Source: Planctomycetota bacterium
GTDB lineage: Bacteria > Planctomycetota > Planctomycetia > Planctomycetales > Planctomycetaceae
DNA: 61,742 nucleotides
Assembly (NCBI GenBank): GCA_030836185.1
Contig: JAURQH010000053.1
Coordinates: 1 to 61,742 of the forward strand
Direction of reading: 5' to 3'
A program made the position numbers and the translations under genes. The notes under the pieces were generated by a model. The model ran no database searches. It saw nothing but the letters and a program-made list of their open reading frames with translations, and was not told where the DNA came from. Numbering within the stretch: the stretch's first letter is position 1; every line of letters starts with the position of its first letter. Shown here in pieces: positions 26,326 through 35,732 of the stretch.

Positions 26326-28887
26326 ATGAAACGCATGCTCATTTTATGCTTGGTGACGTTATCGATCTGCATCGGAACTCTGATTGCCGTCAATCAGTCG
26401 AATCAACTCACAGAAGCGTCGTTGCAAAAGACTGGCACGAAACCACTAAGCCAATTGTTGCCTGCGGATCCTGTGCTCTATTTCAATTGGGACGGGTTTA
26501 AAGGTCACGAGGAAGGATGGCAGCAAACTGTTGCCTACGAATCTCTTGTGGAATCGGGGCTCACACCGACATTACTCGAAATTATTAAATCTGTCGCCAA
26601 GCTTGGCGGACTGCAAGCTCAAGACGCGGTCGATATGTTGTTGACTCAAGGCTTACAGAGAGGCTTTATGAGTTGTGTAATCTTGCAACCGATGCAAGGT
26701 GGACCACCTCTTCCTGCGATGTATATGGGATTTCGGGACGGCGATGAATACAATCCCGTCTTGACTCAGATGATGGCGTCAGCATTTCAGGGTGAAGTAC
26801 AAAGTGGTACGGTCGAGTCGATCAGTTTTCGATCTATTGTCATCCCAGAAACTCCTGGAGTACAATTCGGCTGGTGGACTCAGAGTGGCCACTTGATGGT
26901 CACAGTTGGAATGGATGTGGCGAGTAATATTTCCAACTTACTGGATGATGAGTTTCGAAATGTGACGCAATTCCAACAGTGGAATTCGATGTCCACAGCA
27001 GATGATTTCACCGTCTGTAGTACAGTCTGGTTCGATTTCGCACAACTGGCTGAAACTTACGGCCCGATGCCATTACCTCTTCCTCCTGTGGATGGCAAGA
27101 GACTCGTCGTCTCTGATGCTCTTCAGAAATTGGGATTAGCCAATTTGCAGACGATCAGCGCGAAGTCAGGGTTTCACGGGGAGGCCGTTTGGTCGGAATC
27201 GGAAATCGTGGCTCCTGGTGAGAGAGCCGGACTATTGGCAGGAATCAATAGTGATACCCTAACTCTTGATGATCTTCCGCCCCTTCCCCAGTCGACTGGT
27301 TTTTTCCAATTCGGTCTCACGGATTGGCCGGGAGCGTGGGATGGTCTGCTGGAAATGTATGGATCTCTCAGTGAAGTGGCCCCTCCGGGGACTCTACCAC
27401 CGGCAGAGTTCGGTCTCGATTTTGCGAAAAACTTTCTGGGTTTTGATGTTCGAGAAGATCTTATCGCGTATTTAGGAAGCCGCTATGGGGTCTTTATCGA
27501 CGATTCTCAAGCGTCATTTATGCTTCCCAGTCTTGCCATGATGGTTGAAGTCACGGACTCGGCAAGTTTATTGCCAACATTGACAAGCTGTGTCGACAAA
27601 ATTCGCGAGCTCGCCCCTCCTGAGATGGTGGCAGTTGATGTTTTTGAGAAGCAGGGGCGTTCATTTGGTTTGATCAATTTCGGCGGTGGAATGTTTTCTC
27701 TGACTGTGGCGTTGGATGAAAATTGGCTCATTCTGGGAATGTCACCACAGATTGTCGAAGCGACTTTATTGAGGATTGATGGGAAGTTGCCGAGTTGGAA
27801 ACCTTCAGACGAATGGCTAACAGCCTACAAAGATCGTCCTTCTGAGTTTGTGAGTCTTAGTTCTATGGATGTCAGACAAGGTTATCAGGCCATTGCTTCG
27901 ATCTTGCCTGTACTCTATGGCTTTGGTCAGGGCATGATGAAGCAGATGTCACAACAGGGGCTGGGGCCACAGATTGAGATCGATGTGTCGGCGGCCGATT
28001 TCCCCCCCGTAGCGCTCGTGACTCAAAAACTGTTTCCTTCCATTACTGTCGGAACAAAGACGGATCGAGGAATGAAATGGACGACTCGGTCATCGGCTCC
28101 CGGAATCTCAGTCTCAAATGCAGGGACGATGACGGCTGCCCCGGTACTGATTGCCTTGTTACTTCCAGCCGTTCAACAAGCACGACAAGCTGCCCGAAGA
28201 AGCGCGTCGATGAATAATCTCAAACAATTGGCTTTGGCGATGCATAATTTTCACGACACTTGGAATCATTTTCCCTCTGGGACTGGTGTCCCTCAAGAAA
28301 AAGAGCATTTGGATCAGTTAAAGTTAAAAAGCGAAGATCGATTAAGTTGGTTACTCGCACTCAGCCCCTACTATGATCAAGCTCCGGTCTACAACCAGAT
28401 CAAGCGAAATGAGGCTTGGAATTCAAAAGTGAATTCGCAGATAACAATCACAGAGATCCCGACTCTTTTAAACCCCGGCTTGTCGCTCAAGTATGACAAG
28501 TTTCCACCCACACACTATGTCGGAATAGCCGGTGTGGGAAAAGACGCACCAGATTTGAAACTTCCCCATAAACGGGCAGGGGTGTTTGGATATGATCGAA
28601 AAACACGGATGCGTGACATCAGAGATGGCACATCGAATACGATGATGATCTCGGAAGCGAGTGCCCAATTTGGCCCGTGGGCGGCAGGAGGCAAGGCGAC
28701 CCTTCGCTCACTCACACAAAAACCGTACATCAATGGCCCGGACGGAATTGGTGGTCCTTACACAGGCGGCTGTAATGTCTCGTTCGCGGATGGGTCGGTT
28801 CGGTTTATCTCCGAGAATATCGACCCGTCTGTGTTCGAAGCACTCTCAACAATTGCAGGTGGAGAAGTGGTCGGTGAAATACCTTGA
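26326..28887 (+). CDS. large membrane-anchored protein with C-terminal DUF1559 domain
   Basis: 853 residues from ATG 26326 (an ATG six codons upstream lacks a ribosome site). A signal/anchor helix (MKRMLILCLVTLSICIGTLIAV) is followed by about 580 residues opening QLLPADPVLYFNWDG, a DUF3352-like pattern seen in other planctomycete surface proteins. The last 245 residues are a DUF1559 domain: its hallmark helix (VLIALLLPAVQQARQAARRS, then NNLKQLALAMHNFHDTWNHFPSG) and the C-terminal GGCNVSFADGSVRFISE. DUF1559 proteins are normally type-IV-pilin-like, with this helix at the extreme N-terminus after a prepilin site. Here it is internal and no prepilin site precedes it. Confidence 0.85.
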   Translation: MKRMLILCLVTLSICIGTLIAVNQSNQLTEASLQKTGTKPLSQLLPADPVLYFNWDGFKGHEEGWQQTVAYESLVESGLTPTLLEIIKSVAKLGGLQAQDAVDMLLTQGLQRGFMSCVILQPMQGGPPLPAMYMGFRDGDEYNPVLTQMMASAFQGEVQSGTVESISFRSIVIPETPGVQFGWWTQSGHLMVTVGMDVASNISNLLDDEFRNVTQFQQWNSMSTADDFTVCSTVWFDFAQLAETYGPMPLPLPPVDGKRLVVSDALQKLGLANLQTISAKSGFHGEAVWSESEIVAPGERAGLLAGINSDTLTLDDLPPLPQSTGFFQFGLTDWPGAWDGLLEMYGSLSEVAPPGTLPPAEFGLDFAKNFLGFDVREDLIAYLGSRYGVFIDDSQASFMLPSLAMMVEVTDSASLLPTLTSCVDKIRELAPPEMVAVDVFEKQGRSFGLINFGGGMFSLTVALDENWLILGMSPQIVEATLLRIDGKLPSWKPSDEWLTAYKDRPSEFVSLSSMDVRQGYQAIASILPVLYGFGQGMMKQMSQQGLGPQIEIDVSAADFPPVALVTQKLFPSITVGTKTDRGMKWTTRSSAPGISVSNAGTMTAAPVLIALLLPAVQQARQAARRSASMNNLKQLALAMHNFHDTWNHFPSGTGVPQEKEHLDQLKLKSEDRLSWLLALSPYYDQAPVYNQIKRNEAWNSKVNSQITITEIPTLLNPGLSLKYDKFPPTHYVGIAGVGKDAPDLKLPHKRAGVFGYDRKTRMRDIRDGTSNTMMISEASAQFGPWAAGGKATLRSLTQKPYINGPDGIGGPYTGGCNVSFADGSVRFISENIDPSVFEALSTIAGGEVVGEIP

Positions 28888-28897
28888 CGATACCTAT

Positions 28898-29986
28898 TCA
28901 GTAGGGAGGTAAAAGCCTGCGAAATCCGTGAAAGAGGACAACTGACAAGAATACAAAGTTTCTCAATAGTCTCTTCCAATGAGGAGGCCAATGACTGTGT
29001 ACTACTTTCGTTTCTTCATACAAAGTAGAGGAGAGCGAGTTACCGAGTTGCTCTATGAGGCGAGTCGATAATGGCCACTCACAAATTTGTTCAATCCATT
29101 CCTGTGGAATCCCTTTTGCCCCTGCACCCGCTCCAACGATGCCACCCACAATAGCGGCTGTTGTATCGGTATCGCCCCCGCAGCGAATGACCGACATAAC
29201 AGCCTCTTGGTAATCATTTTGATATGACAACCAAGTATGTATGGCAACAGGAACGGTGTGGTAAACGTATCCTGTGACACCGGAATCAAGCCCGATTGAA
29301 TCTGCGTATTCTTCTGTTGAATCTCCTTTCCTGACACTTTCAATCACCTTCATTATGAGTTCGAGGAATTCTTTTGCCGAGTCTTCGAGGCAATTTGATA
29401 GTTTTGATAAGTATCTTTCTCCAGAGATCTCTTTTTGAGTTGTCGAACACTGAGCTGCGAGAGCGACTGCGAGAGCTCCATACTCCGCCTTGGGATCACT
29501 ATGTGTGAGTCTGGTTGAACGTGTCACGAGATCTATGAGTTGTTGATCATTGGTTGCACAGACACCGAGTATCGCCTAGCGCATGGCAGGTCCGTTTCCT
29601 GCTGAGAAAACACCACTTTGGGACGGCGGTAATCCTCTCCATAACCTCACGATTGCTCGTAGCGTCTCCAGTCCCACTCCTGCAGGAAGTGCTGCCAGCC
29701 AATATCGAAACTGTCGAGCGAGGACTTCTTCGAAGACTTGAGGGTTTCCTTGGGATAAAAGAATCGCATTGGCCACCATGCAAGAGTGTTCTGTGTCATC
29801 GGAAAACATTCCTCTGCGGAAAAAGAAACGATACCGATTCGGCTCACCCAAGAGTTTATGCCCTCGTCGCCGAGACAATCCTTCGTAGGGGAGGCCTAAC
29901 GCATCCCCTACGGCGGTTCCGAGTAAGCAACCGATGATAGCTTGTTGCTGCGTGATTATCGGATTTGGTGATAATTCCATCATCAT
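28898..29986 (-). pseudogene. ADP-ribosylglycohydrolase interrupted by one in-frame TAG
   Basis: The reading frame runs without frameshift over 363 codons but contains TAG at 29576-29578 (codon 137). Upstream are GCLLGTAVGDALG (20-32) and FSDDTEHSCM with the metal-binding SDDTE at 62-66. The stop falls right after GNGPAMR, a conserved family motif normally continued by S/V/C-xxLG, and AILGVCATND follows it here. Downstream, GGDTDT at 270-275 completes the dinuclear Mg site and the chain ends with a hydrophobic tail (NFVFLSVVLFHGFRRLLPPY). The family removes ADP-ribose from proteins or related substrates. A single base change (for example TCG to TAG) explains the stop. A sequencing error or read-through is possible, since all catalytic motifs are intact. 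Confidence 0.85.
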
Positions 29987-29991
29987 GAAGT

Positions 29992-31128
29992 TTATGCAGG
30001 GTCAGGAGCAAACCGAAACGGTTCTGAACCAATTTCATAACCGGGATGCAAAGCGACATTGATCATCAGGCCGATGGCAAATGAGGTCGAAAGCAGGCTT
30101 GATCCTCCGTAGCTGACTAATGGTAATGTCAGGCCGGTGATTGGCATCAATCCCACCGTCATTCCAGTATTGATGATTGATTGTGCGGCTAGCATGGAAA
30201 CAATGCCGACACAGAGCAGCCGTCCGTAAGGTTCTTTCGTCGATTTTGAGATTTTTAATCCTTGCCAGAACAAGATGAAATAAAAGGCCAGTGTCAGCAG
30301 ACTGCCGGTCACTCCCCAGCGTTCTGAGATCAATGAAAAGATAAAATCTGTTCGTCCCGCAGGGAGATGGTAGGCTCGGGGATCATCAATGGGCATCCCG
30401 CTTATTTCGCTCCCGGAGAGACCACCCAGCGCAATCACCTGTTTGGATTGATGTAAGTGATATCCATCTCCGGTTGGGAGATCTCCACCGTCTTCCTGGA
30501 GGAACAATGTCACCACTCGCGACTTTTGCTCAGCGCTCATACCGATCCAAAGAGCGGGTAGAGTGCATACTCCGAGAAAGACGATCAATGCGAGATGTCT
30601 TACACGCGCACCGGCTGCAAACAGCATGGCGAACAGAATCGGTAAAAAAACGAGTGATGTTCCCAGATCGGGTTCTTTCAAAATAAGCCCCACCGGAACA
30701 AGAGTCAGCAGAAAGGGGACGATGAGACCGGTCAGGCGACGATAATTCTGTCGATACATCAAATAATGCGACAATGCCATGATGTATGTCAGCTTGGCAA
30801 ACTCGGAGGGCTGGACGTTCAGAACTCCCATTGGTATCCAGCGATGAGAACCATTTTGTACAGGCATAAAGAAGACCAGCACAAGAAAACCAAGGCAGAG
30901 AAAAAACAGAGGGAGACTGATATGGCGCATTTCGCGGTACGGGTATTTCGTGGCAATCATCATTGTGGGAATTGCCAACACGATCCAAAACATTTGGCGA
31001 CTCAGATGGTCACTGCCGATGAGCAGATCGCTGCGTTCAATTCCCGTCAGCCCAATCAACATCAGGCCGATTGCTGCAGCAATCATGAGCCATGGCGTAC
31101 GGGTTGACCAATGTGAATAGGCATTCAT
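29992..31128 (-). CDS. rodA: RodA-family peptidoglycan glycosyltransferase (SEDS protein)
   Basis: 378 residues from ATG 31128 (a TTG two codons earlier is possible). About ten transmembrane helices and the SEDS signatures are present: [47 protein letters not shown] and a C-terminal [11 protein letters not shown]. RodA polymerises peptidoglycan glycan strands during elongation and works with a class-B PBP. The sequence is nearer RodA than FtsW in its HRWIPMG-QPSE and TDFIF blocks. It is encoded 5 bases upstream of the interrupted ADP-ribosylglycohydrolase and may share its transcript. Confidence 0.9.
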   Translation of the reverse strand: MNAYSHWSTRTPWLMIAAAIGLMLIGLTGIERSDLLIGSDHLSRQMFWIVLAIPTMMIATKYPYREMRHISLPLFFLCLGFLVLVFFMPVQNGSHRWIPMGVLNVQPSEFAKLTYIMALSHYLMYRQNYRRLTGLIVPFLLTLVPVGLILKEPDLGTSLVFLPILFAMLFAAGARVRHLALIVFLGVCTLPALWIGMSAEQKSRVVTLFLQEDGGDLPTGDGYHLHQSKQVIALGGLSGSEISGMPIDDPRAYHLPAGRTDFIFSLISERWGVTGSLLTLAFYFILFWQGLKISKSTKEPYGRLLCVGIVSMLAAQSIINTGMTVGLMPITGLTLPLVSYGGSSLLSTSFAIGLMINVALHPGYEIGSEPFRFAPDPA

Positions 31129-31202
31129 CGTCAATTGTCTCTACATCGTTAGAGTAATACTCGAATTTTAGATTCTGAGCCAAATCACGGATAGTCTGAT
31201 TT

Positions 31203-32081
31203 TTAGGTTTCCAACTGCTTAGAACTGCTTTTGACGACACGGTGGAAGTGCAATTCCACCTCGCGATTGAGGACTCGTTTCAACCCTTTTACAAGACAAT
31301 GAGGCTCGTTTTGGGTTTCACCTTCATGCTTGATTTGCTCGAGAGACGTTCCCGGTGAAACGGTGAAGGTGCTTTGGTGAATGATCTGGTTACCCGCATC
31401 GAGTTCGGGAATGATGAAATGAGCCGTTGCTCCATAAGTGAGCATACGATGACTGAAAGCGTCTTCGTAAGGCCGAAATCCTGGAAATGAAGGCAATAAA
31501 CCGTGATGCAGGTTAATAATTCTCCCTCCTGCGAATCTCCAACATGTACCAGCAGGCAACACTCGCATGTATCTCGCGAGCACAATGTAATCCACATTAT
31601 ATTCATCAAATATCTGCACCATTCGTTCGTTGTCAGGGTTCCCTTTTTCATCGGCAGCGAGATGCCAGTCGATTTTTGCATCGTTAGCCAAGGATTCAGC
31701 CGCAGTTCGATTTCCAACGATGACAGAGACTTCACAATCGAGTTCACCTGATTGAACAGCGTTCAGAATGGCTTGGGCCGGTTCAAGGCGATATGTGGTA
31801 CAGATCGCAATCTTGGGCTTTTGATCTGATCCATCACGTGACCAAACACGAATGGAGAGTCCCGTTTGTTGAGAAATTTCTGCAAATCTCTCGCGGACAA
31901 TTTCCAGATCAGTGGCCGTCCCATCAAATTCGATTCTGACCAACATCGCGAACAGTCGTTCCTGATCATGGTCGTACATCTGAATTTCGTAAATGTTGGC
32001 CCCCAAGCTTGTCACATAATGAACAATCGGGTCGGCCAAACCCCGATTGTCGGGTCCAACAGCAGTGATCGTAAGTTGCAC
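31203..32081 (-). CDS. purU: formyltetrahydrofolate deformylase
   Basis: 292 residues starting at GTG 32081, with GGAG six bases upstream. An N-terminal ACT domain (LTITAVGPDNRGLADPIVHYV, then LGANIYEIQMYDH) is followed by a formyltransferase-type catalytic domain with KIAICTTYRLEPAQAIL, VDYIVLARYMRVLP, and the active-site region INLHHGLLPSFPG with GATAHFIIPELDAG (the His and Asp of the N10-formyl-THF hydrolase). The product hydrolyses 10-formyltetrahydrofolate to formate and tetrahydrofolate. Length is close to E. coli PurU (280). It lies between rodA and the lipoprotein gene, with no other folate gene here. Confidence 0.93.
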   Translation of the reverse strand: MQLTITAVGPDNRGLADPIVHYVTSLGANIYEIQMYDHDQERLFAMLVRIEFDGTATDLEIVRERFAEISQQTGLSIRVWSRDGSDQKPKIAICTTYRLEPAQAILNAVQSGELDCEVSVIVGNRTAAESLANDAKIDWHLAADEKGNPDNERMVQIFDEYNVDYIVLARYMRVLPAGTCWRFAGGRIINLHHGLLPSFPGFRPYEDAFSHRMLTYGATAHFIIPELDAGNQIIHQSTFTVSPGTSLEQIKHEGETQNEPHCLVKGLKRVLNREVELHFHRVVKSSSKQLET

Positions 32082-32266
32082 TCATGACTCCATTAATGAC
32101 TTGCGAATCTCAATTAAAGACTTCCGATGAGTATTCACCAGAAGCTTAACTCCTCTTGGCGATTATCGGAAGATCTCTTAAATTTACGCTTCCTCGGTGC
32201 AAGACTTTTTGGTCTGCGCGTCTTGTTCATATCTCTATCACAAAATCAGACCTCATTACAAGAACC

Positions 32267-33631
32267 ATGAATCGATTCAAAATTTCTAATTTGTTGATTC
32301 TTGTATGCCTGGGATTGGCATCATGTCGACTTCCGGCGTTAAAGCTGTTGATGTCAACGGTCGAACCACTCGACACGACGTTGCATTACGACTCATCGTC
32401 TGCGAAAGAACTGATCGGCAAGACAGAGCCTGATCGTGACAGCCTGTATTGGAATTACAAATGGAGATATCGGGACAGTTTAGCAGAACCCGTTACCGTC
32501 GTGGATTGGCAGGAGAAGGTCTCTTCAACTTGGGACGTTCTGTATGTCACCAATCGAAAAATTAGCCAAGATGAGAACGACACTCATTTTGGAAGTTATG
32601 GCAATGAATGGGGGATCACTCCCGAATATGGCAGTTGCTACGTGAAACTTCCGCATCGACCCCTCGGTAAGGAAGTTCGTATTGAAAAACCCTCTCCACT
32701 TAAAAAATTGGTGCCTGTGGGATTTCGGAAGAGTTCAGAAACACCTGCTGACGATAATGGCTTGCACGTCGAAGTGGATCGCCCACGACCACAGGATCGA
32801 GAGCTATTCTTCCATAATCTGAAAAACCAGATTGATCGGTCTCGTCAACGCGATGTGCTCTTGTTTGTACATGGGTTTAATGTCGACTATCAATCAGCCG
32901 TGACTCGCACCGCACAAGTTGCCGCCGACTTGCCTTTCAATGGAGCCGTGGTCAGTTATAGCTGGCCCTCTCAGGGTGGTTTGAAGAATTACCGAATGGA
33001 TGGAGACATTGTCGATCAATCGGTTCCCGCGTTCGCGGAATTCTTGACAGAGATGGGTGGGCGCTTACCGGCAGATGTATGAATTAATATTGTCGTTCAT
33101 AGCATGGGGAATCGTTTGGTGATGCGTTCTCTGGGGAGATTGCCTCGCCAATTCACAACTCCCAAGAGATTCGCAAACATTGTCTTTTGCGCCCCGGATG
33201 TGGGGGCGACAGAGTTCCGAGAAAAGATCTCTTATGCAAAAGCGGTCAGTGAAAATGTGACACTCTATTGCTGCATGAACGATGCGGCCTTGAATACCTC
33301 TTATCTTCTGAATGGAGAAGATCGTGCCGGTGCTCCAAATGTCCCTATCATTATCGAGGGTGTGGAGACTATCGAGTGTGCGTTACACGACACCAGTCTT
33401 CTGGGACATTCTTACTATGGAAACAGCTCTGCGATAATGCGAGATTTGTTTTCGATTCCGAAAGAACAAACACTGGCAGATGAGCGGAAGTGGTTGAGAA
33501 AAAACAAGATCCCATTTCATGGCGAAATGTGGATATTTCAGGACTTCCCAGTCAACTTGACTTGGACATGGCATTTTGAAGAACAAGCAGTACCTGACAC
33601 AACCGGAAGAGTACAACTGACTTCGGAATGA
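32267..33631 (+). pseudogene. DUF900-type alpha/beta-hydrolase lipoprotein interrupted by one in-frame TGA
   Basis: The frame is continuous for 455 codons except a TGA at 33080-33082 (codon 272). ATG 32267 begins a lipoprotein signal (LLILVCLGLASC). Before the stop come WDVLYVTNRKISQDEN, the DUF900 opening, VLLFVHGFNVDYQSAV and AVVSYSWPSQG. Directly after the stop come INIVVHSMGNRLVMRSL (nucleophile GxSxG, Ser279), CAPDVGA and DTSLLGHSYYG, the presumed Asp and His regions. All three triad segments survive. A CGA-to-TGA transition would explain the stop. The first half alone (271 residues) lacks the nucleophile and would be inactive. Read-through or a sequence error are alternatives. Confidence 0.85.
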
Positions 33632-33644
33632 TCTCAGGAGCCGA

Positions 33645-33672
33645 AGTTAAGACAGCGGATTCTGTTCTAACT
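33645..33672. terminator. possible bidirectional hairpin between convergent genes
   Basis: AGTTAAGACAG (33645-33655) pairs with CTGTTCTAACT (33662-33672) with one mismatch and a CGGATT loop. The right arm overlaps the stop codon of the SulP gene. No T-run follows on either strand, so termination is uncertain. Confidence 0.4.
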
Positions 33673-35646
33673 TACCAGCGTCTCTTGTTGAGTCGGACTG
33701 TTTTCTTTCGATTTCATATTTTCTTCTCGATGGAAACGCGCATTGAGAGATTCCCAGTCGATGACGAGTCCCCCTCCTAGAGACTCATGCTGTTTCCCCC
33801 AATTCATCAATAGGTCGAGGCAGGCATGATCGATGTAATCAAGATGTTGAAAATCAACTCGCAATTCGAAGCCTTTAGGGACACGGTCCAGTTCTTCTGC
33901 GAGTAATGGTAGTCGTAGAAAAGTTGCAGCACCATTGAGGAGTAGGTGAGCTTTCTTGTTCTCACGGTCAACAGTCAGATCGGTTTTCAGATGGCTAAAA
34001 GTGTAGAGTAATTTGAATGCCGATAAACCAATCCCGGCAAGGACTCCCGATAACAGATCGACCGAGACGATCGTGGAGACGGTTACGATATAAATTGCGA
34101 TTTCTCCATATCCGTACTTCTTCAGGTCTCTGAAATTCTTCGGGAAGTTCATAAGTTTGATTCCCGTGTAGACCAGCATTGCAGCGAGACAGGCAGTCGG
34201 GATTGATCGCAGTAGCCAGCCCAGTAACGCCACAAAAATCAGAAGCCACAATCCGTGCATGACCGCGGACCATCGGGTTTTCCCTCCAGCTTGCACATTG
34301 GCGGCAGATCGTACAATTACTCCTGTCATCGGTAACGCCCCCACTAAACCACAAGCCATGTTGCCGACACCTTGAGCCGTTAACTCTCGGTCGTATTTCG
34401 TTCTTGGGCCGGAGTGCATCTGATCGACGGCCACCGCACATAGCAAAGTTTCCGCACTGGCAACGACGGCAATCAGCAGACCGCTTTGAATCAAACTGAT
34501 CCAGGGGGCGTTCTGTAAAACAATCCAGCTCGGAAAGTGAATCTCAGAAAATAAATTGTCGGGGATTTCGACATAGAACACTGGAAGACTATAAATCGTG
34601 GCAAGAACAGTGGCCGCCACGACGGCAATCAATGGAGGTGGGACGACTCGGAACTTTTTGGGAACGACGCTGCTCCAGATCAGTATGAGGCCAATGGTAA
34701 ACATACCTACTTTGGCTGCCCAGCGATGATTCTTCAAACTGGACATCAATTTCTCCATCGACTCTGCGGCTGCCTTCTGATCCTTTTTGACATCTGTCAG
34801 TTTGGATTCATCAGTCAAGTCATCTCGTGCGATCTGACTGGCAACAAGCGCTTTGGCCATTCGGTTTGTAAGCTCTTTTTGTTTTTGCACGCTTGAATGT
34901 GTGAATTCAAAGTTTCTCACTTCTTCTTCGAGAGTTTCTAGTTCATTGGTGATCGCTGATTGCTGCTCGGCGACCTCTTCAAATTGAAGCAGTTCGCGTT
35001 CAATGTCGGCCTCTTGAGGATTATCGACAGCCTGCTCGGCAACCTTTTCGTAGAGTTGGACTTGCCTCTCGTGAAGGTCCCCAAATGCAATCAGGTGTTG
35101 CTTGCGAATGTTGCGTTCCTCCGCGTCTGTCCACTCTGGTAAGGGAAGTCCCTTTTCTATGGCCTCGGGAATGCTGATCAGATTTTTGAGGCCACCTTCT
35201 TTGGGTTTGTCATCCACCATGACATGAAACTGACTGGCAAAGATCAAAACTCCAATCCCAGAGAGCATCCCTTTGATGACGGCCGGAGAGACGGCTCGAA
35301 ACCATTGGCCGAGCTTCAAGACACCTGCCAATAGCTGAAATATTCCACCAATTACAACAACTGTCCCCAGCATCTCGAGTCCATGTTGCTGTACCACGGA
35401 ATAAACAATTACCGTTAATCCAGCCGCAGGCCCGGAAACCTGTAACGGAGCACCCGCGATAAGACCAACAACCAAGCCACCAATGATCCCGGTCAATAAA
35501 CCGGCGGAAACGGGTACGCCTGAAGCAATGGCGATCCCCATACATAAAGGGAGTGCGACCAGAAAAACAACGACCGATGCAGGGAAGTCGTTTTTGAGCT
35601 TCGTGATCATTCCATCCGTGGAGGAGTTTTCAGGTGAAGTATTCAT
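33667..35646 (-). CDS. SulP-family anion transporter with STAS domain and a helical loop insertion
   Basis: About 659 residues from ATG 35646 (ATG 35655, three codons up, is possible but its SD is too close). SulP/SLC26 features: an N-terminal PLCMGIAIASGVPVSAGLLTG helix, APLQVSGPAAGLTVIVYS, SAETLLCAVAVDQMHSGPRTKYDRELTAQGVGN, GALPMTGVIVRSAANVQAGGKTR, and a C-terminal STAS domain (LRVDFQHLDYIDHACLDLLMNW). Residues about 172-308 are unlike a normal SulP: a highly charged helical stretch (LLQFEEVAEQQSAITNELET) inserted between membrane segments. The probable substrates are sulfate or bicarbonate-like anions. It is 77 bases downstream of the ABC permease gene on the same strand. Confidence 0.87.
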   Translation of the reverse strand: MNTSPENSSTDGMITKLKNDFPASVVVFLVALPLCMGIAIASGVPVSAGLLTGIIGGLVVGLIAGAPLQVSGPAAGLTVIVYSVVQQHGLEMLGTVVVIGGIFQLLAGVLKLGQWFRAVSPAVIKGMLSGIGVLIFASQFHVMVDDKPKEGGLKNLISIPEAIEKGLPLPEWTDAEERNIRKQHLIAFGDLHERQVQLYEKVAEQAVDNPQEADIERELLQFEEVAEQQSAITNELETLEEEVRNFEFTHSSVQKQKELTNRMAKALVASQIARDDLTDESKLTDVKKDQKAAAESMEKLMSSLKNHRWAAKVGMFTIGLILIWSSVVPKKFRVVPPPLIAVVAATVLATIYSLPVFYVEIPDNLFSEIHFPSWIVLQNAPWISLIQSGLLIAVVASAETLLCAVAVDQMHSGPRTKYDRELTAQGVGNMACGLVGALPMTGVIVRSAANVQAGGKTRWSAVMHGLWLLIFVALLGWLLRSIPTACLAAMLVYTGIKLMNFPKNFRDLKKYGYGEIAIYIVTVSTIVSVDLLSGVLAGIGLSAFKLLYTFSHLKTDLTVDRENKKAHLLLNGAATFLRLPLLAEELDRVPKGFELRVDFQHLDYIDHACLDLLMNWGKQHESLGGGLVIDWESLNARFHREENMKSKENSPTQQETLVS

Positions 35647-35732
35647 CGATGGCATACCCTTCAGTCACGATAACTAAATGAATTGATTGCACTCATCGCT
35701 ACAAAATGCAGCCGAACAAATTGATGGCCTTA

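Noticed and set aside
29576-33082. Stop-codon reassignment (TAG or TGA as sense) to explain the two interrupted genes
   Set aside because: Two different stop codons are involved and both end many intact genes in the window, so reassignment is not supported. Selenocysteine is also unlikely, since the position is not a redox site.
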